Positions 16,592 through 26,023 of a DNA stretch of 36,663 bases are shown piece after piece (within the stretch, counting starts at the first letter, position 1; each line of letters starts with the position of its first letter). The DNA is from Fuerstiella sp. Lineage in GTDB: Bacteria > Planctomycetota > Planctomycetia > Planctomycetales > Planctomycetaceae. The notes under the pieces were generated by a model that saw only the letters and a list, made by a program, of their open reading frames with translations, had not been told where the DNA came from and searched no databases. Location: contig JABABI010000070.1 in NCBI GenBank assembly GCA_014238335.1, positions 1 through 36,663 on the forward strand, given 5' to 3'. The translations under genes and the position numbers were made by a program.

Positions 16592-17524
16592 TCACGCGGC
16601 GACAAGCAGTGACAATTCATCCGCGTTGACTGCAACGATGGATATTCCGAATCGATCAGCCAGACTGGCCACTTCTTCCGGCTCCAGAATGACCGTCATC
16701 CCTGCCTCTATGGCCAATACCCGACCTCCAGCCTGGTGCATTGTCTTAATTGTTTCGACACCAACCGTCGGAACATCGAACCGCATATCCTGCTGAGGTT
16801 TTGCCACCTTCACGACCGTAAATCCGCCTCGACGGCACAGCTCGCCGGCACGACGGATACACCTGTCGGTGCCTTCAATAGCCTCCACGGCGATCACGGC
16901 TGTATCATTGACAACGACAGTCTGGCCGACGTCCAAACGTCCCATTTCGCGCGCCAGGTGCCAGCCAAACTGAATATCACGCCACTGCTTAGAATTGGGT
17001 TTTCGTGTTGTCAGGAAGCCGTGTTTCACGAGTAACTCCGGAACGTATTGAAGAGCAGAATCGAACGCAAAGCCGTCGCGCTCGAATTCACGAATGACGG
17101 CCAGCAGAATGGTGTCATCCTTTTTGTTTTCCTTGGCGTAGCGGAACCACATATGAAGTGTGCGCCAATCCGGCACCAGCCGCACCCAACGGAATGACTG
17201 AAACAACACGGTCTTTTCGATCTTGCCCGACATCACAATCCGGTCCACACCAGCCCGTTTGAACAGGCGAATAGCTTTTCCGATACGAGCCAGTGGAGCC
17301 AAACGAAACTCGTCGCACACGTCCGCCAATTCCGGCGAGGCCATACCTGCGACGCCAAGTCCGAAAACCGAATGCCCCGCCAACCGGGCCGCGCGAACGA
17401 ATTCCAACGGAAATCGACCACCACCCGCCAGCAGGCCCAGAGGAGAACGGTTCCTCCCCTGAGTGCCCACCTGCAAAGGTCGCATGAACGGAAGAATGTT
17501 TCGATGGATTGGAGCTTGGCTCAT
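16592..17524 (-). CDS. lpxI: UDP-2,3-diacylglucosamine pyrophosphatase LpxI
   Basis: LpxI (formerly DUF1009) hydrolyses UDP-2,3-diacylglucosamine to lipid X and UMP in lipid A synthesis, replacing the unrelated LpxH. The 310-residue protein shows the N-terminal LGLLAGGGRFPLEF loop, RAGVDRIVMSGKI (about 90-102), KKDDTILLAVIREFE (about 134-148), GQTVVVNDTAVIAVEAIEGTD (the usual central block) and the closing GVETIKTMHQAGGRVLAIEAG with the metal-linked Asp/Glu residues expected in the family. It lies 27 bp downstream of lpxD on the same strand, a matching lipid A operon. The first 25 residues before the conserved domain are variable, so the exact start (ATG 17524) is less certain. Confidence 0.92.
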   Translation of the reverse strand: MSQAPIHRNILPFMRPLQVGTQGRNRSPLGLLAGGGRFPLEFVRAARLAGHSVFGLGVAGMASPELADVCDEFRLAPLARIGKAIRLFKRAGVDRIVMSGKIEKTVLFQSFRWVRLVPDWRTLHMWFRYAKENKKDDTILLAVIREFERDGFAFDSALQYVPELLVKHGFLTTRKPNSKQWRDIQFGWHLAREMGRLDVGQTVVVNDTAVIAVEAIEGTDRCIRRAGELCRRGGFTVVKVAKPQQDMRFDVPTVGVETIKTMHQAGGRVLAIEAGMTVILEPEEVASLADRFGISIVAVNADELSLLVAA

Positions 17525-17551
17525 GGTAGAATCGCAGTTACACTGGAAGCG

Positions 17552-18670
17552 TTAAGCCGCTTTTTTCTGCCCATCAATGTGGGAATCTGTTGCAGACAAA
17601 AGTTGACTCATTTGCTCCTGCAGCGTGGCCAGTTGCTGCTGTAAGTCCTTCACCGTCGTGCGCATTTTCGGAAGTTGTTTCAGCGCCAGTGTTTCCCGGT
17701 GGTGCTGGCCAGCCGGACGCGCGGGTATGCCAAGATATTTCTGGCCACCCGGCATGTCGCGGTGGACACCCGTTTTTGCGCCGATCATCGCACCGTCACC
17801 CAGATGGACATGATCAGCGATGCCTGACTGCCCCGCACAGACGACGTACGCCCCCGTGCTGGATGATCCGGCAATTCCCGTATGGGACACCAGCAGATTG
17901 TGTTCCCCAATTTGACAGTTGTGAGCGATCATCACCTGATCGTCAATTCGCGTGCCGGTGCCGATGACCGTCGACCCGATTTTCGCACGATCAATTGTCG
18001 TACATGCGCCGATTTCCACGTCGTCACAAATGCGCACGTTGCCAGCGTGCAAAAGCCGCTCGTGCCGGCCGTTCACCGTTCGGTATCCAAACCCCGCTGA
18101 ACCAACCACCGTCCCTGCGTCGATGTTGACACGATCTCCGATGAAGGTATCCCGATAAAGAACAACGTTCGGTCCGAGACTGACATCGTCACCAATCACG
18201 CACCCGTCGCCGATTACAACCCCCGGTGCAATGTCACAGTTTTCGCCGATGACGACGTCTTCACCGATCGTCACGAACTGGCAGACATTTGTCCTGGGGC
18301 CCACTGATGCGGATGCAGCGACGGTCGCCTGCGGAGAAATCCCAATGAACCGCCGAGGACGTTCCGGTGATAATAATCCCACGATTTTCAGAAAAGCGAC
18401 TTCCGGTTCCGGCACGAGAAGGAAAGTCCGGCCGGGAAAATCGTCCAATTGATCGAGGACTGATTCCGGTGCAATAATCAATCTGGCTTGAGACGCTGAC
18501 GCGCGTGTCAGATTTCTTCTGCAGCCGACAAACGCCAAGTGCGTCGCGGTCGCTCGCTCAATGAAATCGGCTGCACTAACACGGCAGTCGGCAGGACCAA
18601 CAATGATCGCGTCCAGAATCTGCGCGATTTCCTGTGCGTGCAGTGAGTTCTCCATACGTGTCCCAGTCAT
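17552..18670 (-). CDS. lpxD: UDP-3-O-(3-hydroxyacyl)glucosamine N-acyltransferase LpxD
   Basis: LpxD adds the second hydroxyacyl chain (from acyl-ACP) to UDP-3-O-acylglucosamine in lipid A synthesis. The 372-residue protein has an N-terminal uridine-binding domain (about 10-105), then a left-handed parallel beta-helix made of hexapeptide repeats such as VTIGEDVVIGENCDIAPG and continuing to about 320, with the catalytic His250 in MIAHNCQIGEHN. A helical C-terminus follows (KMRTTVKDLQQQLATL) that forms the trimer coiled coil. The start ATG 18670 has GGAGG five bases upstream; ATG 18655 and 18682 are alternatives. lpxI follows 27 bp downstream, so the two are probably co-transcribed. Confidence 0.95.
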   Translation of the reverse strand: MTGTRMENSLHAQEIAQILDAIIVGPADCRVSAADFIERATATHLAFVGCRRNLTRASASQARLIIAPESVLDQLDDFPGRTFLLVPEPEVAFLKIVGLLSPERPRRFIGISPQATVAASASVGPRTNVCQFVTIGEDVVIGENCDIAPGVVIGDGCVIGDDVSLGPNVVLYRDTFIGDRVNIDAGTVVGSAGFGYRTVNGRHERLLHAGNVRICDDVEIGACTTIDRAKIGSTVIGTGTRIDDQVMIAHNCQIGEHNLLVSHTGIAGSSSTGAYVVCAGQSGIADHVHLGDGAMIGAKTGVHRDMPGGQKYLGIPARPAGQHHRETLALKQLPKMRTTVKDLQQQLATLQEQMSQLLSATDSHIDGQKKAA

Positions 18671-19155
18671 CCCAGCCTCCATGCTACGACGATTGCCACC
18701 CGGCTCAGAGCTCCGTTCCAGCAACGTCGGAATCAGTGTTTTACGGCACACCCGGAGTGAACTGCAATACAAAAGTCCCTGAAAACCCCGTCCAGAAAAA
18801 CCTTAAGAAAACCTGGCATCATCTTTCTCATCAGCAATTTGCCCGTGGCTGCCTGAATGCCATTCGAATCCTGGCACGTTTCATTCTGCCTGCATCGAAT
18901 TGCTTCTGTTCACTGGATATAGTCCATTGGTCGTGAATTTTGTTTATATCTGCGGTTGAGCAGTCCTGTCATCACAAAGGCGATGATGTGCTGCAGTGCT
19001 ATTGCAAATTCAAATCAAATGCCTCGTCTGCAGACTCAAGTTCTTAGCTCAGACGTGGCTTCGCAGATATCCCATCGCTCGGGCTCTTACCATAAACCCC
19101 ACAGCTCTGTAAGTTGGCTATATTAATGTTTCCCAATAACCAGGAAGACGCAACT
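18671..19155. other. Intergenic region between divergent lpxD and metX
   Basis: About 485 bp hold the upstream regions of the two operons. A short CATCA...TGATG hairpin occurs around 18970-18990. I compared the sequence upstream of metX by eye with SAM-I and SAM-II riboswitch signatures and found no match. No RNA gene is seen. Confidence 0.45.
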
Positions 19156-20322
19156 GTGCCACCGAGCGGTGCGATAGGGAACGTGCAGACAAAATACGCG
19201 ACGCTATTTGAGCCACCCGAGGAACTCACATTTCAGGTTGGTGCCAGGCTTGGCCCTACAACTGTCGCGTATGAAACATATGGAACTCTGAACGAACAGC
19301 GTGACAACGCTGTTTTCATCTGTCACGCGTTGACGGGCGATGCTCACGCTGCCGGGTTTCATGGAGGCGAGGAAGATGAGAAACCCGGCTGGTGGGATGG
19401 CTTTATCGGGCCAGGGAAAGGTATTGACACCAACCGCTATTTTGTAATTTGTGCGAATGTACTTGGCGGCTGTCAGGGAACAACCGGACCGGGCAGCATC
19501 AATCCAGCGACCGGAGAAAGGTTTTGTCTTGAATTTCCGTTTCTGACGGTGTCAGACATCGTTTCTGCCCATTCGGAACTCGTAAAGCATCTTGGGATCG
19601 ACCAGTTACTGGCCGTGATTGGGGGCAGCCTTGGCGGCATGCAGGTGCTGGATTGGGCTGTGCGGTTTCCCAATCAGGTTCGCGGCGCCGTGGTGCTGGC
19701 TTCGGCACCGAAACTGGCTGCCCAGGGAATTGCATTCAATGCGGTCGGGCGGCGAGCCATTTATGCCGATGCGGGATTTGCTAACGGAAAATATTACGAT
19801 GGAGCGGGGCCAAGGTATGGGCTGTCACTGGCCCGCATGATTGCACACATCACGTACCTGTCGGAAGATTCGATCGAATTAAAGTTTGGTCGGCGACTGC
19901 AGGACAGTGACCGATTTGCCTTCGATATGCAGAAGGAAACAGAATTTCAGATTGAAAGTTATCTGCACTATCAGGGAAAACGATTCGTCCAGCGGTTTGA
20001 TGCAAACAGCTACTTGTATTTGACGCGAGCGATGGACTACTTCGACCTGGCGGAGGCATATGAGTCACTGCCTGATGCACTTAGAAACGTAAAGGCTCGA
20101 TTTCTGGTGGCGGCGTATGATACGGACTGGCTGTTCCCAACGGCGCAAAGCAAAGAACTGGTTTCAGCGCTGTTGAAGGTTGGCAAACATGTCTCCTTCA
20201 CTGAGTTGACCTGTCCGTTCGGACACGATTCATTTCTCATTGACCTGGGACCGCTGACCGAGATGGTCGCTCCATTCCTTGAACAAACACAGCTCGCCGG
20301 CAGAACGTCGGCAAACGAATAG
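19156..20322 (+). CDS. metX: Homoserine O-acetyltransferase (or succinyltransferase) MetX
   Basis: MetX activates homoserine by O-acylation at the start of methionine synthesis in the cytoplasm. The 388-residue alpha/beta hydrolase shows FICHALTGDAHAAGF, NVLGGCQGTTGPGSI, the nucleophile elbow GGSLGGMQ with Ser158, the Asp of DTDWLFP (about 324) and CPFGHDSFL with His357, so the catalytic triad is complete. AGGAAG lies 8 bases before GTG 19156, which I take as the start; the in-frame ATG 19126 has no ribosome binding site. metW begins 8 bp after its stop, the standard metX-metW pair. Acetyl versus succinyl donor specificity cannot be settled from sequence by eye. Confidence 0.94.
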   Translation: MPPSGAIGNVQTKYATLFEPPEELTFQVGARLGPTTVAYETYGTLNEQRDNAVFICHALTGDAHAAGFHGGEEDEKPGWWDGFIGPGKGIDTNRYFVICANVLGGCQGTTGPGSINPATGERFCLEFPFLTVSDIVSAHSELVKHLGIDQLLAVIGGSLGGMQVLDWAVRFPNQVRGAVVLASAPKLAAQGIAFNAVGRRAIYADAGFANGKYYDGAGPRYGLSLARMIAHITYLSEDSIELKFGRRLQDSDRFAFDMQKETEFQIESYLHYQGKRFVQRFDANSYLYLTRAMDYFDLAEAYESLPDALRNVKARFLVAAYDTDWLFPTAQSKELVSALLKVGKHVSFTELTCPFGHDSFLIDLGPLTEMVAPFLEQTQLAGRTSANE

Positions 20323-20330
20323 ACCTGCAC

Positions 20331-20969
20331 ATGTCGAGTAGTCGATACCAACTTCCCGACCCGACCGTTCAACTGGCGGATAACCTGATCATGCGCCACA
20401 TCGACAGTAACAGCCGGGTCATTGACCTTGGCTGCGGTGACGGCAGGTTGATGCAGCGTCTCAGCGACGAACGAAGCTGCAACGTCGTGGGCATCGACGT
20501 AGAGCAAAAAAACGTAACGGCCGTTATTTCCCGCGGATTGCCGGTCGTGGCTGCGGACCTGAACCAGGGTCTGGCGGATATCCCCTCTGACACGTTCGAT
20601 TTTGCTGTACTCAGTCAGACCCTGCAACAGGTTCAGCAGCCTAAACAACTGCTGACAGAAATGCTTCGTGTCGCTAATCGAGGGCTGGTGGTGGTACCAA
20701 ATTTCGGTCACTGGCGAGTTCGTTACGAAGTACTTCGTCGTGGCCGTACACCGATTACTCAGACACTCCCCTACGAATGGCACGAGTCACCCAATCTGCA
20801 CTTCATGTCGATGCATGATTTTCGCGACTTGATGCAGAGTATCGGTCTGCGTATTGTTAAGGAGCGTCCCATCATTAACGGTCGCGCAGTGGACCGGCCG
20901 TGGGCCGCAAATCTGCGGGCCGACAGTGCATTCTATCTGCTGGAACGCACACCCACAGCGTCATCATGA
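20331..20969 (+). CDS. metW: Methionine biosynthesis protein MetW
   Basis: A 212-residue methyltransferase-fold protein of the MetW family, usually encoded with metX and thought to support or form a complex with it. Seen are the SAM-binding motif VIDLGCGDGRL at about 30-40, GIDVEQKNV at about 54-62, FDFAVLSQTLQQVQQP around 89-104 and the family-typical FGHWRVRYEVLRRGR-type block at 125-139 with TLPYEWHESPNLHF following. It starts with ATG 20331 eight bases after metX, so translation is probably coupled. It converges on the lipoprotein gene at 21012. Confidence 0.94.
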   Translation: MSSSRYQLPDPTVQLADNLIMRHIDSNSRVIDLGCGDGRLMQRLSDERSCNVVGIDVEQKNVTAVISRGLPVVAADLNQGLADIPSDTFDFAVLSQTLQQVQQPKQLLTEMLRVANRGLVVVPNFGHWRVRYEVLRRGRTPITQTLPYEWHESPNLHFMSMHDFRDLMQSIGLRIVKERPIINGRAVDRPWAANLRADSAFYLLERTPTASS

Positions 20970-21011
20970 CACACGCCCAGGCTAATTTCGCCATGGCACC
21001 AGAGAGGTGAA

Positions 21012-22745
21012 CTAGCGAACCTGAAACGATACAACTTCCGTGGTTGCTTTGCCGCTGATTTGATCTCGCAGGCGAACGCGAATGCGGTACGTTCCTCGAG
21101 CGAGATGCGAAGGCAACGTCAGCTCGAAACTCTGATAGTAGTCAGACCGCTCGGATGAGGCTTCGTCAGTGATGTTGGCAAGGTTGATCGTTTCAATCGG
21201 GTCAGCAGAATCGTCTTCGTGCAGAATCTGTACCTGGGCATCAAATCTGGTGCGACGAGTTCCGGATGGAGTCGCCTCGGTTGTGAAGTTTTCCAATTCA
21301 GCGTACAGCAAAATCGGTTGCCCGGCCTCGAAATCATTGGAAGGGAACGTCTCGACTCTTCCGTAGCTGAAAATCCTGCTGCAGATATCAAGTCGACGAC
21401 ACCGCAGTGCAGCCAGCGGAGCCAGTCGGCGAACGGCGGACGTCAACTGCCCGGCTGCATTGGTTAACGCCAGTTCCTGATCTGTTTCCTGCGAGACAGA
21501 ACGATATTGAGCCAAACCCAGCATCAGTTCCTGCCAAAAATCCTGTTCAGCCGGTGGCATTGTGTCAATTGCGGCAATAGCTTCACCAGGCTGGTTGGCA
21601 ACTAACTGCAGCAATCGCAGATCCTGGTGCCGACGCTGGAACTGGTTGATGTTCTCCGGTGTGCCGTTTGCAAGGCCAGGCCAGTTGTGTAACTCGTCGA
21701 CCGTCTCGGCAATCAGCTGCCTCAACAGGAGGCTGGTCTCAGCCGCCGTTTCTGCTGCGTCAGCCGTGACTTCCAGGGATTCTGCTTCCCGCGATTCCGT
21801 TGGCAGCAGGGCCGTCGGCTCTCCGCGTTCTCGAAACGGACTCCATGACGGCTGCAGTTTTTGAAATTGTTCTTTCCAGCTCTGCCGGGGACCGGAATCC
21901 ACCGATGGGTCGTAGAGCCCGCGCAGCCGGTCGAATACTGTGGGGTCCGTCGCAAAGCCGGGGTCGGCAGAATTTTCTGTGTTTTCCTGCTGGTTGACCG
22001 AATCGCGAGGAATTCCGGTTTCGAAAATCGTCGGTGTCTTCCCACCAAACGTCGCGGAACGCAAGGTGAGCGGCGGAGTGACAATTTCATTGCCGTCCGT
22101 CAGCGGCGGATCGACAGTTCTGACTTCACGGTCTGGCGCCACAGTCGGCTCTGCCCGGGACAACACCTGCCAATTCGCGTCACGATCAGACAGCAGCTTT
22201 CCCTGTGACATCTCATTGCTGGATTTCTGGTTGATAATAGAGCGAATCTGATCCGCCGCAGATTGCACAGTATTCGCACCAGTCGGACTGGGCGATGGCA
22301 CCGACACTTGTGACGTGCGTCCGGTGCTCGGCTGCCATGCACCGCTGTTTCCGAGAACGCCATGGGGGTTCGGGGAGCCCGCATCTGCAACTGAACCTGA
22401 ACCTGGAGTTCGTCCACCAAACGTAGGCGTCAGCAACCGTGCCGCCGGTCCACCGGGGATGTCGGATGAATTTGTTGCCGTCCCTGTCGCAACCGCAGAA
22501 GTCGAAAATGCGGAATGGCCACCGACGACATTATTTGTCGTCAACGGAACTGTCCAGTCGCCGGGCAGATTGCCACTCTGGGATCGAATAGTTGATGTGT
22601 CTTTGTGTTCCGTCTGGGCCGTGCGTGGAGAAAGCGATGAACGCGCACCGGGAAGTCTGTGGGCACAACCGCTGATGGACACCGCGATCAGGCACAGCGC
22701 CGTCATCCATCGTGTTGCATTGTTCGGTTTCTGAAGTTCCTGCAT
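21012..22745 (-). CDS. Large putative lipoprotein, planctomycete type
   Basis: A 577-residue envelope protein that I do not recognise by name. A signal peptide ends in SISGC (lipobox-like, Cys about 26), so it is likely a lipoprotein. The next 200-300 residues are Ser/Thr/Pro/Gly-rich, probably disordered, and contain two copies of a TFGG(R/K)TP motif about 150 residues apart. After about 330 it becomes helical and acidic, and the last 120 residues (from SRIFSYGRVETFPSNDF) look like a beta-sandwich with PILLYAELENFTTE and a final GTYRIRVRLRDQISG-type strand. This C-terminal domain suggests a surface or substrate-binding role, which is inference. ATG 22745 has GGAAG 9 bases upstream; ATG 22772 is an alternative. 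Confidence 0.7.
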   Translation of the reverse strand: MQELQKPNNATRWMTALCLIAVSISGCAHRLPGARSSLSPRTAQTEHKDTSTIRSQSGNLPGDWTVPLTTNNVVGGHSAFSTSAVATGTATNSSDIPGGPAARLLTPTFGGRTPGSGSVADAGSPNPHGVLGNSGAWQPSTGRTSQVSVPSPSPTGANTVQSAADQIRSIINQKSSNEMSQGKLLSDRDANWQVLSRAEPTVAPDREVRTVDPPLTDGNEIVTPPLTLRSATFGGKTPTIFETGIPRDSVNQQENTENSADPGFATDPTVFDRLRGLYDPSVDSGPRQSWKEQFQKLQPSWSPFRERGEPTALLPTESREAESLEVTADAAETAAETSLLLRQLIAETVDELHNWPGLANGTPENINQFQRRHQDLRLLQLVANQPGEAIAAIDTMPPAEQDFWQELMLGLAQYRSVSQETDQELALTNAAGQLTSAVRRLAPLAALRCRRLDICSRIFSYGRVETFPSNDFEAGQPILLYAELENFTTEATPSGTRRTRFDAQVQILHEDDSADPIETINLANITDEASSERSDYYQSFELTLPSHLARGTYRIRVRLRDQISGKATTEVVSFQVR

Positions 22746-23401
22746 CTGGCTCGGCTTCCATGCGCATACCATCACGCCATCACCTCGGCGGCGTTCCACG
22801 TTGCCAAATCGTATCCACCACGCTGCGATCGCAACAGGTCGACAGACCACGGCCGGAACAGCCGTCTGTTCTTGAAAATGGCGACACAGCATAAACTGGC
22901 AAATTCTGCCGTTCGTCTCCGGGGCCCCACAGTCAAAATAACTCACGAAGGATTCTCATGGCGTCTCCCAGACTTAAATAGCTGGTTCCGCCCGTATCCA
23001 CAATTTCTGGATGTCGCTTCGCCGCCTTCGACAACAGTCAGGCTATTCGGGGACAGAAATCAGCTTCAACGTTCATCGAATCCGGGATTGTCAACGGGTT
23101 CAAATGCGCGTCATCGACCACTGAATAGCCTGAGCTGACTTAATGCAAACGTAGATTCAGCCGTTCGTTACGTCGGTCACAATTCACATCAGCGGCAACG
23201 TTAAGTAAAGTTTCCGCACGCTGTGTCAATGCATTCACCGTAACTTGAATAACGTTTTTCACGTTCATAACGACAAACATTCTTCTCTTCAGCAACTGCG
23301 TCCTTATTCGCTGGTCGAAATATGGTTAGGAGCGTCGCGACGGACCACATACGTGACGGACTCAAAAACTTTTCATTCCGCCGGCAGACGAGCGAACAAT
23401 A
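22746..23401. other. Intergenic region between divergent lipoprotein and solute-binding protein genes
   Basis: About 655 bp without a convincing gene; a long open frame on the plus strand here (22659-23138) mostly overlaps the lipoprotein start antisense and has no family features. A small symmetric element AACGT-TTTTC-ACGTT lies at 23251-23265, about 140 bp before the solute-binding protein start, and could be an operator. Nothing else is recognised. Confidence 0.4.
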
Positions 23402-24340
23402 ATGGTTAACCGTCGGCCACAACTTGAAGGTGTGCTTTTTCTAGCGATCATCGTGACAGGCTGTGGCACGGCGACCACGTCCGAACCGGCAGTGTCACGC
23501 GCGGACAGCGGCCCACGCGTCGTCGTTACAACAAGCTACCCGCTGTACCTGATGACCAGCAAACTGGCAGGCGACGTCGTCGTTGTGAAGTACGCAGTGC
23601 CGAACGCACAGACGTCACGAACGTGGGTGCCGTCATCCGATGACATTCAGAAACTACAGGCGGCCGACGTCGTCCTCTTCAACGGCGCGGGCTACGAACC
23701 GTGGGCGCAAAAACTGTCGCTGCCACGTTCCAGAACAGTCGACACGTCGAGTGGTTACCGCGAAAAGCTGCTGCTTGTCGCGGACTCCATGACCCACCAG
23801 CATGGCCCCGTTGGCGAGCAATCGGTCCGCGATATCATTCCCACGGTCTGGCTTGATCCTGAGCTGGCCGTCGCCCAGCTGCGCCGATTGGAAGAACAGC
23901 TGTTAAAACTCGCCCCAGATGCTGCTGACGCGATTTCTCAGCGGGCCACAGCGTTGCGTAACTCTTTTGATCAACTGGAACAGCAGTTGGAACGGCTCCG
24001 GACAGACAGTTCAGGGCATGAAATCAGCGTGGCCACAGACGAAACTGATTTTGGTTACCTGACCAGCCGGCTGGATTGGAAAACACAACCAATTCAGTGG
24101 ACTGAGCAGAACACGCTGACAGATGAATTCACCGACAAAGTTGCAACGGCTCCGCCGCAGCTGATCCTGATTCGTCCGGATTGCGAACGAGACCAAATGG
24201 AAGTCCTGCAGGCGACGGGTATTCTGTGTATCATTGTCGATACCTGCGAGTCCACTTTGCCGGACGTGGAGCACGCGGACAGCCTTATAGACCGGTTGTC
24301 GGCAAACCTTGACAGGCTGCGAACGGGATTGGGACTATGA
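23402..24340 (+). CDS. ZnuA/TroA-like solute-binding lipoprotein lacking the usual metal ligands
   Basis: A 312-residue protein of the cluster A-I (ZnuA/TroA) solute-binding family. The signal peptide ends in IVTGC, giving a lipid-anchored Cys21. The family backbone is clear: VVVTTSYPLYLMTSKLAGD, DIQKLQAADVVLFNGAGYEPW, TVWLDPELA, a long central helix (about 160-200), DFGYLTSRLDW and LILIRPDCERDQ. The residues at the four canonical ligand positions are replaced: Arg73 (for the His of DPH), Thr148 (for the His of PHxWL), Glu214 (for the His before the FGYL motif) and Arg258 (for the acidic residue). One short HQH at 132-134 remains. No permease or ATPase gene lies next to it. It may bind a different ligand or none; the ligand cannot be predicted. 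Confidence 0.8.
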   Translation: MVNRRPQLEGVLFLAIIVTGCGTATTSEPAVSRADSGPRVVVTTSYPLYLMTSKLAGDVVVVKYAVPNAQTSRTWVPSSDDIQKLQAADVVLFNGAGYEPWAQKLSLPRSRTVDTSSGYREKLLLVADSMTHQHGPVGEQSVRDIIPTVWLDPELAVAQLRRLEEQLLKLAPDAADAISQRATALRNSFDQLEQQLERLRTDSSGHEISVATDETDFGYLTSRLDWKTQPIQWTEQNTLTDEFTDKVATAPPQLILIRPDCERDQMEVLQATGILCIIVDTCESTLPDVEHADSLIDRLSANLDRLRTGLGL

Positions 24341-24430
24341 TTTCCAGGCATAGTTGAGAAACGTTCTGTGGGCATTCGGGCCGGCGACTGACGACACGCA
24401 GTTGCCAGGACGAAGTCCGCAGGTGGGAAG

Positions 24431-26023
24431 CTATGGCACCACTTTTGTTGTAGCCGGGTGCGTCTTCATGACCTGACGGAAGGTCAGCGCCGGCTCAGTC
24501 AATTTGCGGCGTTGTCGAATGACAAAATTCAGCGGAATAACCAGAACGAACGTCAGTCCAAATCCGATGGGCCAGAACCAGACCGCGAACCAGCCACTGC
24601 GGCTGTAGATCAGAAACATCGTGACACAGGCTGACAGCAGTGTTGCCGGAAAAACGGAATAACTCGTCGTCCGTCTGGAAAACAGGGCCAGCAGGAACAC
24701 GGCCAGCAGCGGTCCGCCGAATGCCGCAGTGGTTTTTTTTCCGATGTCAAATACGTCTCCCAGCGGGCCAACGAAGCACGCCAAAGTCACAGACAGCGTG
24801 CCCACCATCAGAATAAGCACTCGAATCAGGAAGACGTCACGTTCCGGGTTCTCCGGCTTCCAGCGGGGCCGAAGTCGATCACGAAAATCGACCACGATGG
24901 CCGTCGTCACGGAATGAATACCGGAATCGATGCTCGACATTACGGCCGCCATCAATGCCGCCAGGAACAGTCCCGTCATACCGGGCGGAAAATGCAATCT
25001 CACGAACTGCGGCAACGCCCGGTCCTGCAAATTGGCTCGACGCACTGAGCTTGCAACGTCGTCCGCAGGGGTCGGCGGCATTGATTCCGCTGTCGCGGCA
25101 AAGTGCTCCTGCAGTACAGGTCGAAGTTGTTCCGGGTGATGTTCGAAGTAGGAATACAGTCCGACTCCAATCGCCAGTAATCCAGGTATGACGATCCACA
25201 TGCCCAGCAGGTTTAGTCCAAAACCGAGTTGCGACGTGCGTTCATCCTGCGAGGCCAAATATCGCTGCACGGCCACCTGATCCGCTCCGAAGGCAGACAG
25301 CGCCTCCAGAAAAATCCCAATCAGAATGGCCCAGCTGCCGTACTTCAGGGTCAGTGACGGCGTGAAATCGAACACCACTCCCTCGCGTCCGTGAAAATAC
25401 GTGTCCACGATTCCTGACACGCCGGAATCACTTTTGGATATCAACAGCGCGACCGACAGCAGAATCGTTGCTGTAAAAATGAAGAACTGCAGGACATCGG
25501 TCCACATCACCGCGCGCAGTCCACCCAGCATAGTGTACAGAATCGCGATCACCCCAAGCGAAAGAATAACAACGTTCTGCGGTATTCCGGCCACGCTGGC
25601 AATCACCAATGACGCCGCAAAAGTTGCCGACGCCATCCATCCGATGCGCAACAGAATGAACAGACCACTGGCCAGACACCGCACCGACACATGAAATCGC
25701 CGCTCCAGATATTCGTAGGCTGTTTCGCATTTCAGCCGTGTATAGACCGGAATAAAAACCCAGACAACGACCGGGGCCATCAACGTGACCGCCACCAGTG
25801 TCAGTCCCACGCGCAAACTGCTGCCGAACGCCGCCGATGGATACATGACAAAGCTGTTTGATGAAAACAACGTTGCCATTACGCTCAGGCCCACAACGAA
25901 CCAGCCCATCGAGCCGCCCGCCGCAAAAAACTCCTTTCGTGACTGGCCGCGACCACAGGTAATGCCAAAGCCCAGAATGACCAGCAGATACAAGGCTACA
26001 ACGACATGATCGAAGATGTGCAT
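24431..26023 (-). CDS. Sodium:solute symporter family (SSS) transporter
   Basis: A 530-residue inner-membrane transporter of the SSS family (SLC5-like), which couples sodium entry to uptake of sugars, carboxylates, amino acids or similar solutes. About 13 membrane-spanning segments can be counted. Features typical of the family are the first helix VVVALYLLVILGFG, the short loop with KEFFAAGGSMGWF at about 49-61 (usually Y/FxxGR/G-x-W), RRFHVSVRCLASGLF, the ALSAFGADQVAVQRYLA motif at about 260-276, and AALMAAVMSSIDSGIHSVTT at about 370-390, the conserved sodium-site helix. ATG 26023 is chosen because the first membrane segment follows directly; the frame runs upstream to 26080 without support. 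The neighbour at 26189 is a 2-hydroxyacid dehydrogenase, so a hydroxyacid substrate is possible but not shown. Confidence 0.9.
   Translation of the reverse strand: MHIFDHVVVALYLLVILGFGITCGRGQSRKEFFAAGGSMGWFVVGLSVMATLFSSNSFVMYPSAAFGSSLRVGLTLVAVTLMAPVVVWVFIPVYTRLKCETAYEYLERRFHVSVRCLASGLFILLRIGWMASATFAASLVIASVAGIPQNVVILSLGVIAILYTMLGGLRAVMWTDVLQFFIFTATILLSVALLISKSDSGVSGIVDTYFHGREGVVFDFTPSLTLKYGSWAILIGIFLEALSAFGADQVAVQRYLASQDERTSQLGFGLNLLGMWIVIPGLLAIGVGLYSYFEHHPEQLRPVLQEHFAATAESMPPTPADDVASSVRRANLQDRALPQFVRLHFPPGMTGLFLAALMAAVMSSIDSGIHSVTTAIVVDFRDRLRPRWKPENPERDVFLIRVLILMVGTLSVTLACFVGPLGDVFDIGKKTTAAFGGPLLAVFLLALFSRRTTSYSVFPATLLSACVTMFLIYSRSGWFAVWFWPIGFGLTFVLVIPLNFVIRQRRKLTEPALTFRQVMKTHPATTKVVP

Noticed and set aside
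18940..19155. Possible SAM riboswitch before metX
   Set aside because: Only a short CATCA/TGATG hairpin is present; I could not match the conserved bases of known SAM riboswitch classes.
20037..20783. 248-codon minus-strand open frame
   Set aside because: It overlaps the metX end and metW antisense and has no start signal or family motifs.
22659..23138. 159-codon plus-strand open frame
   Set aside because: It starts antisense to the lipoprotein and continues into intergenic sequence; composition and start context do not support a gene.
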